DNA from: Gnetum montanum | Taxonomy: Eukaryota; Streptophyta; Gnetopsida; Gnetales; Gnetaceae | Assembly (NCBI GenBank): GCA_015680685.1 | Contig: MNCI01022151.1 | Location: forward strand, 893,133-957,132 | Reading direction: 5' to 3' | Length of the DNA stretch: 64,000 nt | Part shown: piece by piece, positions 21,650-32,250 of the stretch | How the letters are laid out: every line of letters starts with the position of its first letter | How positions within the stretch are numbered: position 1 is the stretch's first letter | The notes under the pieces: generated by a model | The model's database searches: none | What the model was told of the DNA's origin: nothing | Seen by the model: only the letters and a program-made list of their open reading frames with translations | Translations under genes and position numbers: made by a program

Positions 21650-22900
21650 GAATAACCAAGTGCCCACAAAAAAAATGGTACGATGACATCCTCACTTACC
21701 TTCTCACTCAAAATATGCCACAAGATCTTGACTTTAGAAAGAAGCAATAATTTCTTCATCGAGCCAAATACTTCATGGAAATCAACAGACATCTCTATAA
21801 GGTGTGCATTGATGGCTTGATTTGTTGGTGTGTCCCTAATAAAGATTAACTATGCATTCTCTAGCATGCTCACGAAGGGCCTTGTGGAGACCACTATGTA
21901 AGGAGACACATGGTCATAAAAATATTGATGGTAGGATACTATTGGCCTACAATCTTCAAGGATGTTCACTAGTTTCTTTGATCTTGTGAATGTTGTTAAT
22001 GAGATGATGGGATGATTACTCAAATGGAAGGTCCTCAACAATGGATTCAATGGCTAGAGACCTTTAACATATGGGTCATAGACTTCATGGGTGCCATCAT
22101 GTGCATGTCCAATGGAAAGACGTATATCATCATAACAATCGATTACTGCATCAAATGGGTAGAAGTAGTAGTTATTACCGATTGTACATCATCCACTGCT
22201 ACTAGATTTGTACAACAACATGTTGTAAATAGGTTTGGGATGCCATGTGCACTAATTTCTAACAATGGAACTTATTTTACAGGTACCACTTTTAGAAAGT
22301 TAATGCAATGCTTGGGGGTTGAACATAAATTAACAACACCCTATCACCGCCAAGCCAATGGTCAAGCAGATGTAACTAATCGGGAGATCACAAAGATCCT
22401 AACAAAGACCATAAGCAACTATAGGAGAGATTGGAGCACAAAACTCAATAATGCCCCATGGGCCTACTACTCAACATTGAAACTTCTTATTGGCTACTCT
22501 CCCTACGAGCTAGTGTAAAGAAAACTTTCAATGCTTCCCATTCAATCTGAGCTCTGTACATTCTCAACAACTTGTGACTTGAATCTTGACCTAAGTCTAC
22601 CACAAAGAGAAAGATTGTCAACTTGAATGTGCTAGATAAAAATCAACTAGTGGTCCTATCTTTGAATGAAGTGGACAAAGCATTCAATAAGTAATGACAT
22701 GACCAAAAAATATAGAAAGTGAAATTCCAATTGGGAGATAAGGTTCTTTACTAGAATCCCACACATGTACCTCAGAAAAAAAAATTTCAAACACTATGGG
22801 AAGGACCTTATACAATTGCAAAAACCTTCCTTCTAGGGCCATGACCATATACAAACCTAGAAGCCCAAAGAAAAAGTAGTTGGTCAACATCCAATTAGTG
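21650..22900 (+). pseudogene. integrase of element A, catalytic residues altered
   Basis: The zinc finger is readable (HAHEGPCGDHY ... SCECC). The core is open for 168 codons (22012-22518). The first catalytic Asp is kept (IDFMG, codon 22081-22083). The second block reads SNNG, so Asp is Asn (22261-22263). The third reads GQADVTN, so Glu is Asp (22369-22371). Spacing between the second and third is exactly 35 residues, as in the DD35E family. The C-terminal part follows (VKFQLGDKVLY, EGPYTIAK, LEAQRKK). Integrase would join cDNA to host DNA; two of three metal-binding residues are substituted. Confidence 0.85.
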
Positions 22901-22924
22901 AAGCTTTTCCTAGAACCAAGACAA

Positions 22925-24560
22925 GCCAGTGCAACAACTACCTCAATGGATGAACAACCATGTTCAATTTTTCAGATCTCCTCCTTCCAACTCAATCATG
23001 GAGGAGATGGCCATTTGTGCTAATCATCCATATGGCTCCTTAGTTTTTCTTTTTTCTTTTTTTGTTTTCCATGTTTTTGATTTTGTAATTTATTTATTTT
23101 ACAAGTTATTGATTTTTATTTTTTTTTTCAATTTACATCATCATTAATACATTTAAATGTTTATTGGATATTTCACACTTTCTTCTATACTTTTTTTTGT
23201 TTTGTTTAAGTGTGTTTTTCAAATTTTTGCTAATAAAAGTGCTTTATTACCAATAGGACATAATGGTGTTGTGGCTACTACTAATGGTGGTTTGTACTTA
23301 ATGTTTGGTTTATGACTATTTGGTTTCTATTTTTGAATTTTTGTACTCATGGCTTAGTCATGGTTTCTTTTTAATGAAATAGGAAGTGAGTCCATGACAT
23401 CTACCCATCCACAAACTCTATGATTTTCCTTGTTCTGGAAGTTTTAGGTCCCTTTCATTAGATCAACTTTTAATAAATTTGTGACCTTGGTAGTTTTCGG
23501 ATTAGGAAGGATTCAAAGGTTCAAATAGGGTGTGACTTCAAGGGGATTCAATACTCTTTGTACTTTTCTACTTACTTTAGTGTTTGAGTGTTTTTCATAA
23601 ATGTCTTATCATTCCATTCCAACCACTAAATAGGAAGTCAAATAAAGTCTTTGCATGATGTGGTTCCTATAAAAAAAGAAAAAAAGAAAAAAAAACACAA
23701 AATACAAAAATAAAAAAAAAAGAAAAAAAAAACATGATGAAAACTCAAAGCACATTCCTTGGACAAATAAACAGGCTACAAGCACTGGTTATGGGACTAG
23801 AGAGACATGTACCCATGCTTGAAGGTACCCTTTAACTAAGGCCCTCTCTCACTTCCTACTTATCTTTTCTTCTCTTTATGGAATGATGGTTGTTTTGCGG
23901 AAGAACTCTTGTATCTTAGGGGGTGGATCAATCTTGGAGTGACAATGCGAAGTCACTGAATGAGGTTGGTTTTGGTGTGGACTAAGGATGGATCTTCTTT
24001 GGTTATTTTAAACATGAACTCCACAAGGGACTTTTTATGACCTTAGTTTGGAATTCCATTCCACCTTCTCCATCATCCATCTATGTTGTCCATAACTCAC
24101 CTCACTGCCAGTGTTCGGGTTCTTGATTCCATGTCTTGGTTTGACATATTTAAATTCTTAGGTAAAATCTTCCGGGTTTTGGACCTTAACTTTCATTGAC
24201 CATTAGTCATCTTTGGGGCCCATAGACTCCTTAGGTTGACATTATGCAAGGGCAAGAAAAGGGCATGTACCTTCTATAGGGAGGATCCACTTGCATATCC
24301 CTTGGTTGGGTTCGTTAAGTACCTTATCCCTAGGCATTCTCGTAACTAGAATCTTTCGTACACCCATCTTCCACATTAGACCATGTGCTCCTTTACATAA
24401 TTTGTTCATTAAATATGTTCTCCATCAAATTTTTAAATTTTTGATCTTTCAAAGACCCTCTTCAATGATTTTATCATATTCTTAGCTTTTTTGGGATTCC
24501 ATGTACCCTAATTTCATTGAAAAATTCCTTATATTTCTGGAGATGTTCAACTTTGAAAAT
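22925..24560 (+). other. non-coding spacer between pol and 3' ORF of element A
   Basis: About 1.6 kb without a recognisable protein. It holds T-rich runs (23040-23130) and an A-rich low-complexity stretch (23667-23731). The stretch around 23760-23830 has a counterpart in element G at about 61000-61060 (- strand). Spacers at the same place exist in D and G. Confidence 0.6.
23667..23731. repeat. A-rich low-complexity run in A spacer
   Basis: AAAAAAAG/AAAAAAC-type units without a clear period. Confidence 0.8.
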
Positions 24561-24573
24561 TTTGGCCAATGGG

Positions 24574-24665
24574 CCCTATATACAAGGCTTGGTCAACGGA
24601 GTAAAACTGTATATGAGGCCTTGTATATGGGGTCTCAATGATGTGGTAGAAAAATAGTATAAATA
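24574..24665 (+). promoter_or_regulatory. internal promoter of A: inverted repeat plus TATA box
   Basis: CCCTATATACAAGGC (24574-24588) and GCCTTGTATATGGGG (24618-24632) form an inverted repeat with one mismatch. The TATA box TATAAATA lies at 24658-24665, followed by GCACCACCCCAC. Elements D and G have a TATA box at the equivalent position. Promoter activity is inferred from position, sequence and conservation. Confidence 0.55.
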
Positions 24666-24812
24666 AGCACCACCCCACTTAGAAAATTTTACATTTTCTA
24701 ATAAACACCAAAGGAGTTTTTCAATTTTTCAAAGCCCAAAACTTTCTAGAGTCCATAATTCACAAAACGTTTATCCAAATCACTCTGTTCTTCGACCCTA
24801 CAGCTACCAAAG

Positions 24813-25102
24813 GTAAGCTCTTTGTCATGGGGGCCACAAATGTACCATTTTTAATAATTTTTTTTTGATTTTTTTCCAACTCCCATAAAGGTTTAACTGA
24901 AAAATCAACTATTAAACACTAAATTACAAGAGTTAAACCTTTCCAACAAGCTTTGGTGATAATTATAATAACTAATCAATAAAATAATCAATCTACCATG
25001 GTCCAACCTTAGCCAAGTGTAACTAACCAATGAGAAAAGGTATTCAAAAACTTTAAAGTTGCACATTACCTCTACTAAATCATGGATGTGTTATGACTAT
25101 AG
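24813..25102 (+). other. probable intron ahead of 3' ORF (element A)
   Basis: A consensus 5' splice site CCAAAG|GTAAGC (GT at 24813) and a 3' site CTATAG (ending 25102) directly before ATGGGACC enclose 290 bp. Element G has the aligned donor GGAG|GTGAGG (intron about 295 bp) and element D the aligned acceptor TTGCAG before ATGGCCCC. The donor in D and the acceptor in G are decayed. It is inferred, as no transcript is available. Confidence 0.5.
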
Positions 25103-27872
25103 ATGGGACCAAAAAGAAAGCACACGTAGGAAGCAAGATAGTCCCAACCAAGGAAAAAATTACCTAGAATGGGAAGAGGCTAAGAATAGCCCCAACAAGA
25201 AGAACTACTTGCAACCCATGCCACAGGTCCTCTTAGGGAGGAGGTAGAAGTGGAATTTATCAGATAGATTCCAGAACTAGCAATAATAACAATAGAACAC
25301 TCTCATTGGGATGATGTGCCTGCACAACTAGAAAACCTCAAGGTAACCTTAATATAGGCATGTTTAAATCAAATCAAATTTATGAAGGTCCAAAAATTGG
25401 TGCCCTAGGAGTTAAAATTTGGCCCTTTCCTAGAGCATTCACCAAGAGAAGTGTAGGATTAGTTGAAGGCCTCTCCCATGTGGCCAATCATCACTTTCAC
25501 AGGGAAGTGGTACATGGGAGCGATGTTTTTGTTCTGGAATAATAGGTAGTCTGGAGTGATAGTAAAGATCAAGGACATCTTAGTGTCCTACTTAGCCTAG
25601 GCCATTGCTACAGTGTTAACCATAAGGAGTTTGGCACGCTCACGCTAGCAAAGAGGATTCATTATAAAATTGTGGCCTTCCACCTCAATCCCATGATGAG
25701 GGCAAGCAAAATCATTGCCTTCTTTACCCGAGCATGTTCCACTTTGAGTAAGAAATTCTTAATTAGCCTTCTGTAGTTGATCTATCTAGAGATGGAGACA
25801 TGCTTTAAAGAAAATGAATGTGGAAGGAAGGCACTTCCTTTTCCATGCCTCATCAAGAAACTCTATTGAAGGGGAGGGATAGTTTGTTACACCAACAATG
25901 ATGTCAGAATTGTTTTAGTAGAAAAATGGGTGAAAATGATGAAGGTTAAAATGCCTACAACTATAATTCAAGAAGAGGAGTAGTGACCACCACTACCTAC
26001 CACTCAAAAAATAGTGCCAAACATCATTGCAACCACCCAAATGTTGTGCGAATACAGAGAATGGCCCTTGAGTGAACAAGAGTAAAGAGCAGGCATGAGT
26101 GGTGGGGACCCATCCATATATAGATCAACCATGAGTCACCTTAATGAGGTGGCCCAAATAATTAGTTTGATGGGTGAGGGTAAATCCATTTTCTTAGCCC
26201 AAAGAACACAGCTACCCATGAGATCGAACCTGAGTGCCAAAGAGATTATAGTATCTCTCATAGAATAACAACCACTCCTAAAAATTTTTGGGAATACTAC
26301 AACCTTCTCAGTGTGTTTGGAGAAGGGTGAAGGAAAAACTAGTTTGGTGATGTAGCACCAGGGGTAGGAGACAATAGCAGAAGTGTTCATCCATCATATT
26401 TCCAAAGCACTCAATGCATCTATAGCATCTGCACTAGACATTCCTGCATTCAAAGATGTGCAAAAGTCTATAGGAACTATAAGTGGTAGAATAAGTGTAG
26501 TGCAGCATGAAGAGCTATTAGAACAATTGGTGGGAACTTGAAAACTACTTATAGATGTCTTTAACCTTTTAGATAATAGCACTACAATCTAGTCAAAACT
26601 ACTAGAGGCATGTGGCAAGAACATTAAATTGGAGGGACAACTTGAAATAGCTAGAGAGTGAAATGAACACTTGGTTGTAGAGGTTGTTGAATTAAGAGCC
26701 TAGATTGTTGACCCTGCATTGCTCAACCTAGCACTCATAAGAGATGAAGCTATGCAATAACTTCAGTCTAGGCTCAAAGGGGTTGAGAATGCAATGGAGA
26801 CAGTGGTGTTTTATAGATCCTTGGCAAAAGCCACACAACACAAGATTCAGAAGGCCTTGGATTAGACCCACTAGGAGAACATCCAATTGATCATAGAGAA
26901 CCATCACTTGCAAAATGTTGATGCACATAAGCAATAGTTAACAAATTTCATCCAACAAAAATAGAAGCAACTAGCCAAAGCAAACATAGAGCTATGAAGA
27001 TTAGCAGTAGAGAATAGGAATCTCTCCATGGAGGAGGTGCACACCCTTCACTAGAATACTACAATTGAGGTAACCACCTAGAAATCTGAAGCTTTTAGAT
27101 TTGAGAAAGTTAAATATCATTACAGAGAGCAAGTCAATCTACAAAAGGAGGTAAATGGAAAACATATTCAATTAGCGAAGGCAAAGGCAAATGAAGCCCT
27201 CCAAAAACTCCATCAAGGAAAGGAAGTTTGAAAACCCATCATTGATGGGATAGATGCCTACAATAAGGCAGAAATCCACACAAAGGAGTTGCAAATCGAG
27301 GAGATGATGGAGTATATGAAGCTTGCTAGTCTTCATTACAAAAATCTAGCCATGTTGACTATTGGATGGCCACAGTCTAAGTTGGAGAAGTAGGTGGCTA
27401 GATCATACTTACTGTATGAGGCTAAGTTCAAGCACCACAAGGACACTAATGATAAGCTTGAGGTGGCTAACGCTGAGCTCAAAGTTCTCAAGGCATATTT
27501 CATAGATCAAAGATCAACTATTGAGAACCCAGCTAGAAGGATGAATGACTACTAGAAGTTGCAAAATGTAATAAGGGCATTTGACATTGAATGTAAATAG
27601 TTTACTACTTGGTTTGTCAATGTAAAGAAGATGTTCCTAATTATGCCCTGTTTGTGGGATGTCCCCATTCTGGCCAATATTAGTGAAGTTGCATGGATTG
27701 TGATCCCCAGAGTAAGGAGGAGAAGATGAAGGCATTGCTTGATGCTTTTCACCTTTCATCAAAGGTTACAGCCATAATAAGATAGCCACAATTGCCTCAA
27801 CCATTGCACGTGTTCAAAGTTGATGAAGGTCCTTCAAAGCCTCAAGAGCCACCACTGCCTGGGACTGTCTGA
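25103..27872 (+). pseudogene. 3' ORF of element A, about 920 codons, accessory protein
   Basis: The start chosen is the ATG after the acceptor (MGPKRKAHVGSK). The N-terminal part has WYMGAMFLFWNNR, KEFGTLTLAKRIHYKI and KALPFPCLIKKLY-RGGI-CYTNN (about 25830-25910). It resembles the 'putative plant transposon protein' domain found in retroelement accessory ORFs. From about 26400 it is helical and coiled-coil-like (QHEELLEQLVG, LEGQLEIARE, AMQ-LQSRLKGVENAMETV). A conserved block EYMKLASLHYKNLAMLTIG lies near 27310-27365. It ends PLPGTV then TGA (27870-27872). Position after integrase is that of env-like ORFs in Athila, but I see no signal peptide or membrane segment. Function unknown; many TAG stops. 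Confidence 0.7.
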
Positions 27873-28100
27873 TCTTCACCACTACCTTCACGCTATCAGA
27901 GGATGTGTTGTCCAAATTTTTGTAGAGTCATGTAATGATGTTCAATTTTGTGTCATGAACATCATGATTGTTTTAATTTGTTGATTTGTACACTTGAGCA
28001 CTCAATTTTATCAAGTTAGTTTGTTTTGTTTTGTTAAGACTCAATAAATAACCCCATACCTTCTCAATTTTGTAAAAGAACTTGAGGACAAGTTTTCATT

Positions 28101-28114
28101 CAGTCATGGGGATA
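28101..28114 (+). promoter_or_regulatory. polypurine-tract region of element A
   Basis: CAGTCATGGGGATA lies directly before the 3' LTR start. The same CAGTCATGGGGGTA precedes the 3' LTRs of D and G, so this block is conserved across families. Only the GGGGA core is purine-rich. Confidence 0.65.
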
Positions 28115-29051
28115 TGATGAAGCGTCAATGTGTCACATTGATGGACCCTTGTTGATGCAACCTCATCAATGGACCCCATTTATGTGGTGTTGTCTCACTG
28201 ATAGGGCCATGTTGGTGTAGCGTTTGCTACGTTGATGGGGCCTTGTTGATGTAGCCCTAAAGAAAAAATTATAAATACAAGATTCTATCCATGTTTATGG
28301 GCATCAAATTCATAGTAGTAGCTGAAATCTTGTAGTTTTTACATTTAAAAGTTAGAATATTTCTTCCAAGTGCTTGCAATAGGAGTCATTGAGTGTACGG
28401 ATCTTTATTCAAGCATTATTGTACTTGAGCATAACAGTGTGTACGATAATAAAGATGAGCTTCTTGATAAACCCTGCAGCATTTTGGATAGCTTAAATGT
28501 TTAATTTATGCATTCATTATTTTTATTAAATATTCAATTGATTAAACTAAATTAAGCTAAATTAGACTTAAATCAATTAAGCTAAATAGGTTAAGCACAT
28601 AAGTATGATCGCTTCGAGCATAACACGTATTTGCTTGGTAATCCCAGTAGCATTATTGCTTGGTGCACCCAGTAGTGTAGTGCTTGGTAACCTAGCTGTG
28701 GATACATGGGTTCAGGATGTGTGTAGAAAGTGGGACTAGATACTTATGTTAGGATTAGTTAAAGACTAGTTAGTTAGTTAAATTAAATTAGTCATTAAAT
28801 TACTCTATATCTCTTCAAGTACCAAAACCATAAAACACAAAATGATAAAAATTATATGCCTTGATTCCTCTTAATCATACCATTATTCTTCACAAGTGTA
28901 ATTGGGAAGACAACAAATGACCTTAGGGCAAGGTTCACTTCCTAGAAGACTAGTGTACCGAAAACTATGAAGTCTATGGAATTTGACTGGATTACGTGAG
29001 AACGCTTTGTGATTCATCTAGTTGGGCATATGGGTACCTTAACACTAATCA
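28115..29051 (+). repeat. 3' LTR of element A (937 bp)
   Basis: It begins TGATGAAGCGTCAATG and ends ACTAATCA at 29051, next to the TSD copy GAAGG (29052-29056). It aligns throughout with 15893-16726 apart from the extra 28500-28603. It carries TATA (TTATAAATACAAG, near 28270) and AATAAA signals. Confidence 0.9.
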
Positions 29052-30670
29052 GAAGGCTATAATTTTAATGTACATAATCATTTGTAGTCCTTCCATGATG
29101 TATGTGCCTTACAGAACATTAAGAATAAATGACAAAAGCTAATGTTATTTCTAAGAATGCCCATCAAGAAAGTAAAAAGTTGGTGTTAAAAATTATAACT
29201 AGACTCCATTTGTCAATGGAGTACAATGCTATAACGCTTTAACAAGTACTAAACTTACTCAAGGGTATCCAACTTAAGAAGGTAGATCTAAGAATGAAAT
29301 TAAGGAACTTAAGAGTCTCTTAATGTAGGAATCCTAGATAGATACTACTTATTACTACATAGATGTTATGGCCATGGATTTTCTCAAACGGATAAAATAA
29401 GAAGCATCATAGATCGACTTTGAAGCAAAATATGAAAAAAAACCTTAGTGTTTATGCTTTTAAAAAAAATCTTATAATTAAGATTACATCAATTTTAGAG
29501 ACTCATTAATGAGATGATAAAGAAACAAGGAGATCTTAAGAAGAGAAAAAAAAATAGAAAGGTATAATAGGGATCCATCCCTTTGTAAGAGGGATGTGAA
29601 TGCCTATGATGTACAAGAATAGAAAGATCTCCTAGATGTCATGATTCAATAAAAACCTTATTAATTAAGAAATCCATTTCAAAAATTATGGTTAAGGTTG
29701 AAAAATGTGGATCTTGGAGAATGAAAAATTGACATTCACTTTGAAGATAGTAAAATAAAAAATAGAGCAAACCCAAGTTGAAAGACAAAAGAAAAAAACA
29801 CAAAAGAAAACATGAAATAACATATGCAATCAGAAAGAAAAAGTTATTGTAATGAAAGAGGTTTCTAATTCTAAAATATAAGAAGATGATAGGTGAAACA
29901 TTTATTAGTATGAATATCCCAAGGGTGTTACCCTATCATGATAAATTCATAGGAATTAGGGGAATATGGATTGATCCCAAAGTTCATCAAGAAGTATATG
30001 CCAAGAAGATTTCCTTATCCTCAAGACATTTATATATATTCATATCAATAACAACATTATTATCCAAGTGAGAATCCTCTTCAACCTTAGGAGTAGTACT
30101 ATCAGTAGTAACAAAACTCAAAATTGTGAGGGATGCGAGCACCCAATTAGTAGTATCCTTACCACCAAACTAATTCCTATGGATATTATGTCCAATAGCC
30201 TATTTTTTCTAGGGATGTTTCTACTCATGCATATTTACACAACTACTATTCTTAAGAGTACCACCAACATGCTACTTCATAGGCTGAATTACCATCTTAC
30301 ATCTCTCATCCATCATTGCAACATTCTTATCATTCTTATAGTCTAATTCTACTAGTGTCACAACCATTAATGCAAGAGAAGCTAGTACTATAACTATAAC
30401 AGAAGAATGCAACTCATGGTATTCACATGTAGATGGATGAAAATGCTAGTAACTTTAAGTGCAAGTATAGAAAGCATTCTTTCTTTAGGGAATTCTTCAT
30501 GCCTATAGATAGAGCTTGTACACCTATTAGTTCATCTAAACCTATGTAAGATCTAGTGTTTGTAGTCCTACATCAACCTTCAATACCTCCAAGTATCTCA
30601 AGCAAGTTGGTAGTAGCTCTATAGCAAGGGCACAATGTCAAAATTGTCATACTTACCCATGCAGCATCAC
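29052..30670 (+). pseudogene. gag of element B, right piece
   Basis: It continues the gag interrupted at 15892: GYNFNVHNHL-SFHDVCALQN (29052-29120). A decayed helical part and a Pro/Tyr-rich tail follow (about 30000-30540). It parallels the gag of A block for block but has more stops. The longest open stretches (29886-30346) are only partly in the true frame. Confidence 0.7.
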
Positions 30671-30679
30671 ACTAGATAA

Positions 30680-31110
30680 AGGAAGGAACTCTTTCCAAGA
30701 AAAGGATGGATCCAAGAAGTCAACTAATCCATTTTTAGATTTTTGGGAATCAATCATGGAAATCTCTCTTAGCCTTAAGTTTTGGAATAAAATTGATCTC
30801 ACAAAACAATGTACAAGATGTGGAATCCACCACCAATGAAAACATGTAACAATAGGCTAGAGTTGGTTTTAGTCCATACTATTCTATTAGGGTAGATGAA
30901 TGTGTGGTAACCATCATTTGTGAGTGGTCTTACCTTATTGATCTAGAAAATTAAAAGGGTAAATTTCCAATAATAATGAAAAGAGCATGACTTAGTACTA
31001 TTGATGAAATAATTCCTTGGAAATTTCTAAGAAATATGAACATGGAATGATATAAACATAGAGGATTCTATGCATTGCATATAGTCACAAAAGTGTAGCT
31101 ACATGTTAAA
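30680..31110 (+). pseudogene. protease relic of element B
   Basis: It aligns with A's protease: FPRKGWIQEVN-SIFRFLGINHGN, KTMYKMWNPPPMKTCNNRLELV, then a decayed KERAWLSTIDE-like block. The DSG active-site region is destroyed, which fits an element much older than A. Confidence 0.6.
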
Positions 31111-31399
31111 AGTCTAGAGTGTTAAATAGAAAACCATTCAAGCATGTAGTAAATATACAAAACAAGTATATGCATAGTAGTGCCTGTATCTAGAAATCAC
31201 AAAGTAAGGAGAAATTTAGTGGACAATAATTGAAGAAGAATGAAAATAAAATATATGCATGTAACTAGTGGAGAAACTTACAAGTCTATACATGAATAAA
31301 TTTAATGAAATGAAATGAGTTTGATGATAAATTTTCAAGCATGACATCATCAGGAAGAAGACATAACTAGGAAAAGTTGGAAATAAGAGAAGAACCATT

Positions 31400-32250
31400 G
31401 ATAGAGCTCACTAAATTGAAGACATTAGTAGAATCTCTTGAGTATGTGTTCTTGAAGAATGGTAAATTGATAATTATTAATTCTAACCTTTGAAAGAAAC
31501 AAAGGTAGAAATTACTAGAAGTTATTAAGAAATGATCCACAACTTTTGTTTAGTCTTATGATGAAATCAAAGGTATAAATTCATATATTTGTCAATATCA
31601 TAGATACAAAAGTATGGTAATGGAACCATGATGTTAGCCTTAATCAGATTAAATTCCAAGCTCAAATAGGTCATTGAGCAAGAGATTGAAAAGCCACTAA
31701 AAGCAAGATTCGTCTACCCGATTACTGATAATGAATGGGTAAGCCCACTTATCATAATTTCTAAGAGGGGTGGTAAGTCATGGATTTTCATCAACTTTTG
31801 GTTATTGAATATGGTCATATTTAAAGGTAAATTTTCATTATCATTCATTTACCATGTGTTGGATACAATTACAAGAAAAAAATACTACAACATTCTAGAT
31901 GGTTATAGTAGATATAGCAAAATCCATATTATATTGGAGGACAAGGTCAAAATAACATTTACAAGTCCTTAAGGAACATTTTCATACAAAAAGATGTCGT
32001 TTGACCTATGTAATCTTTTTACAACATTTCAATGCCTTATTCTAAGCATTTTCTATAATAAGATTGGAAATAGTGTAAAAGTCTTCATTTATGACTTTTT
32101 CACTTATTATTTTGATTTCAAGCATGCCTTGATCCTTCTTAAGTAGTTATTAAAATGGTGTGTAAAAATTAACTAGAGCTCAACTAGTAGAAAAGCCACC
32201 TCATGATCTAAAGAGACATTATTCTTTAACATCATATTTCATAAAGGATA
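31400..32250 (+). pseudogene. reverse transcriptase relic of element B
   Basis: Blocks: VFLKNGKLIIINSNL, YDEIKGINSYICQYH, ARFVYPITDNEWVSPLIII, ILDGYSRYSKIHIILED, TFTSP-GTFSYKKMSF and VFIYDFFTYY at 32081 onward. The catalytic FMDD has become FIYD (Asp to Tyr). It runs on the same strand and in the same order as A. Confidence 0.8.

Larger units (their letters stand above)
15893..29051 (+). mobile_element. complete Tat/Athila-like Ty3 retrotransposon 'A' (13,159 bp)
   Basis: The LTRs start TGATG, the 5' one ends CATCA and the 3' one ends with a decayed AATCA. The whole is flanked by the 5-bp duplication GAAGG (15888-15892 and 29052-29056). Order: 5' LTR, PBS, gag, protease, RT, RNase H, integrase, non-coding spacer, internal promoter, intron-like segment, 3' ORF, PPT, 3' LTR. 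The PBS form and a long ORF after integrase point to the Tat/Athila branch. All genes carry stops, so it is inactive. LTRs differ by roughly 10% or more by eye plus a 104-bp indel, so the insertion is old. Confidence 0.93.

Noticed and set aside
24291-24485. 64-codon open stretch (+ strand)
   Set aside because: It lies in the A spacer; no counterpart is open in D or G.
24827-24870. ATG in GTCATGGGGGCC as start of the 3' ORF of A
   Set aside because: It is in the intron-like segment and the reading after it ends quickly. The ATG at 25103 leads into the conserved ORF and is preceded by an acceptor-like site.
25103-27872. calling the 3' ORF an envelope gene
   Set aside because: No signal peptide, membrane segment or cysteine-rich ectodomain is seen; most of it is soluble helical sequence.
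28101-28114. CAGTCATGG as a general repeat marker
   Set aside because: It works as the PPT block in A, D and G, but the same string at about 52434 is not followed by an LTR start, so I did not use it to place F.
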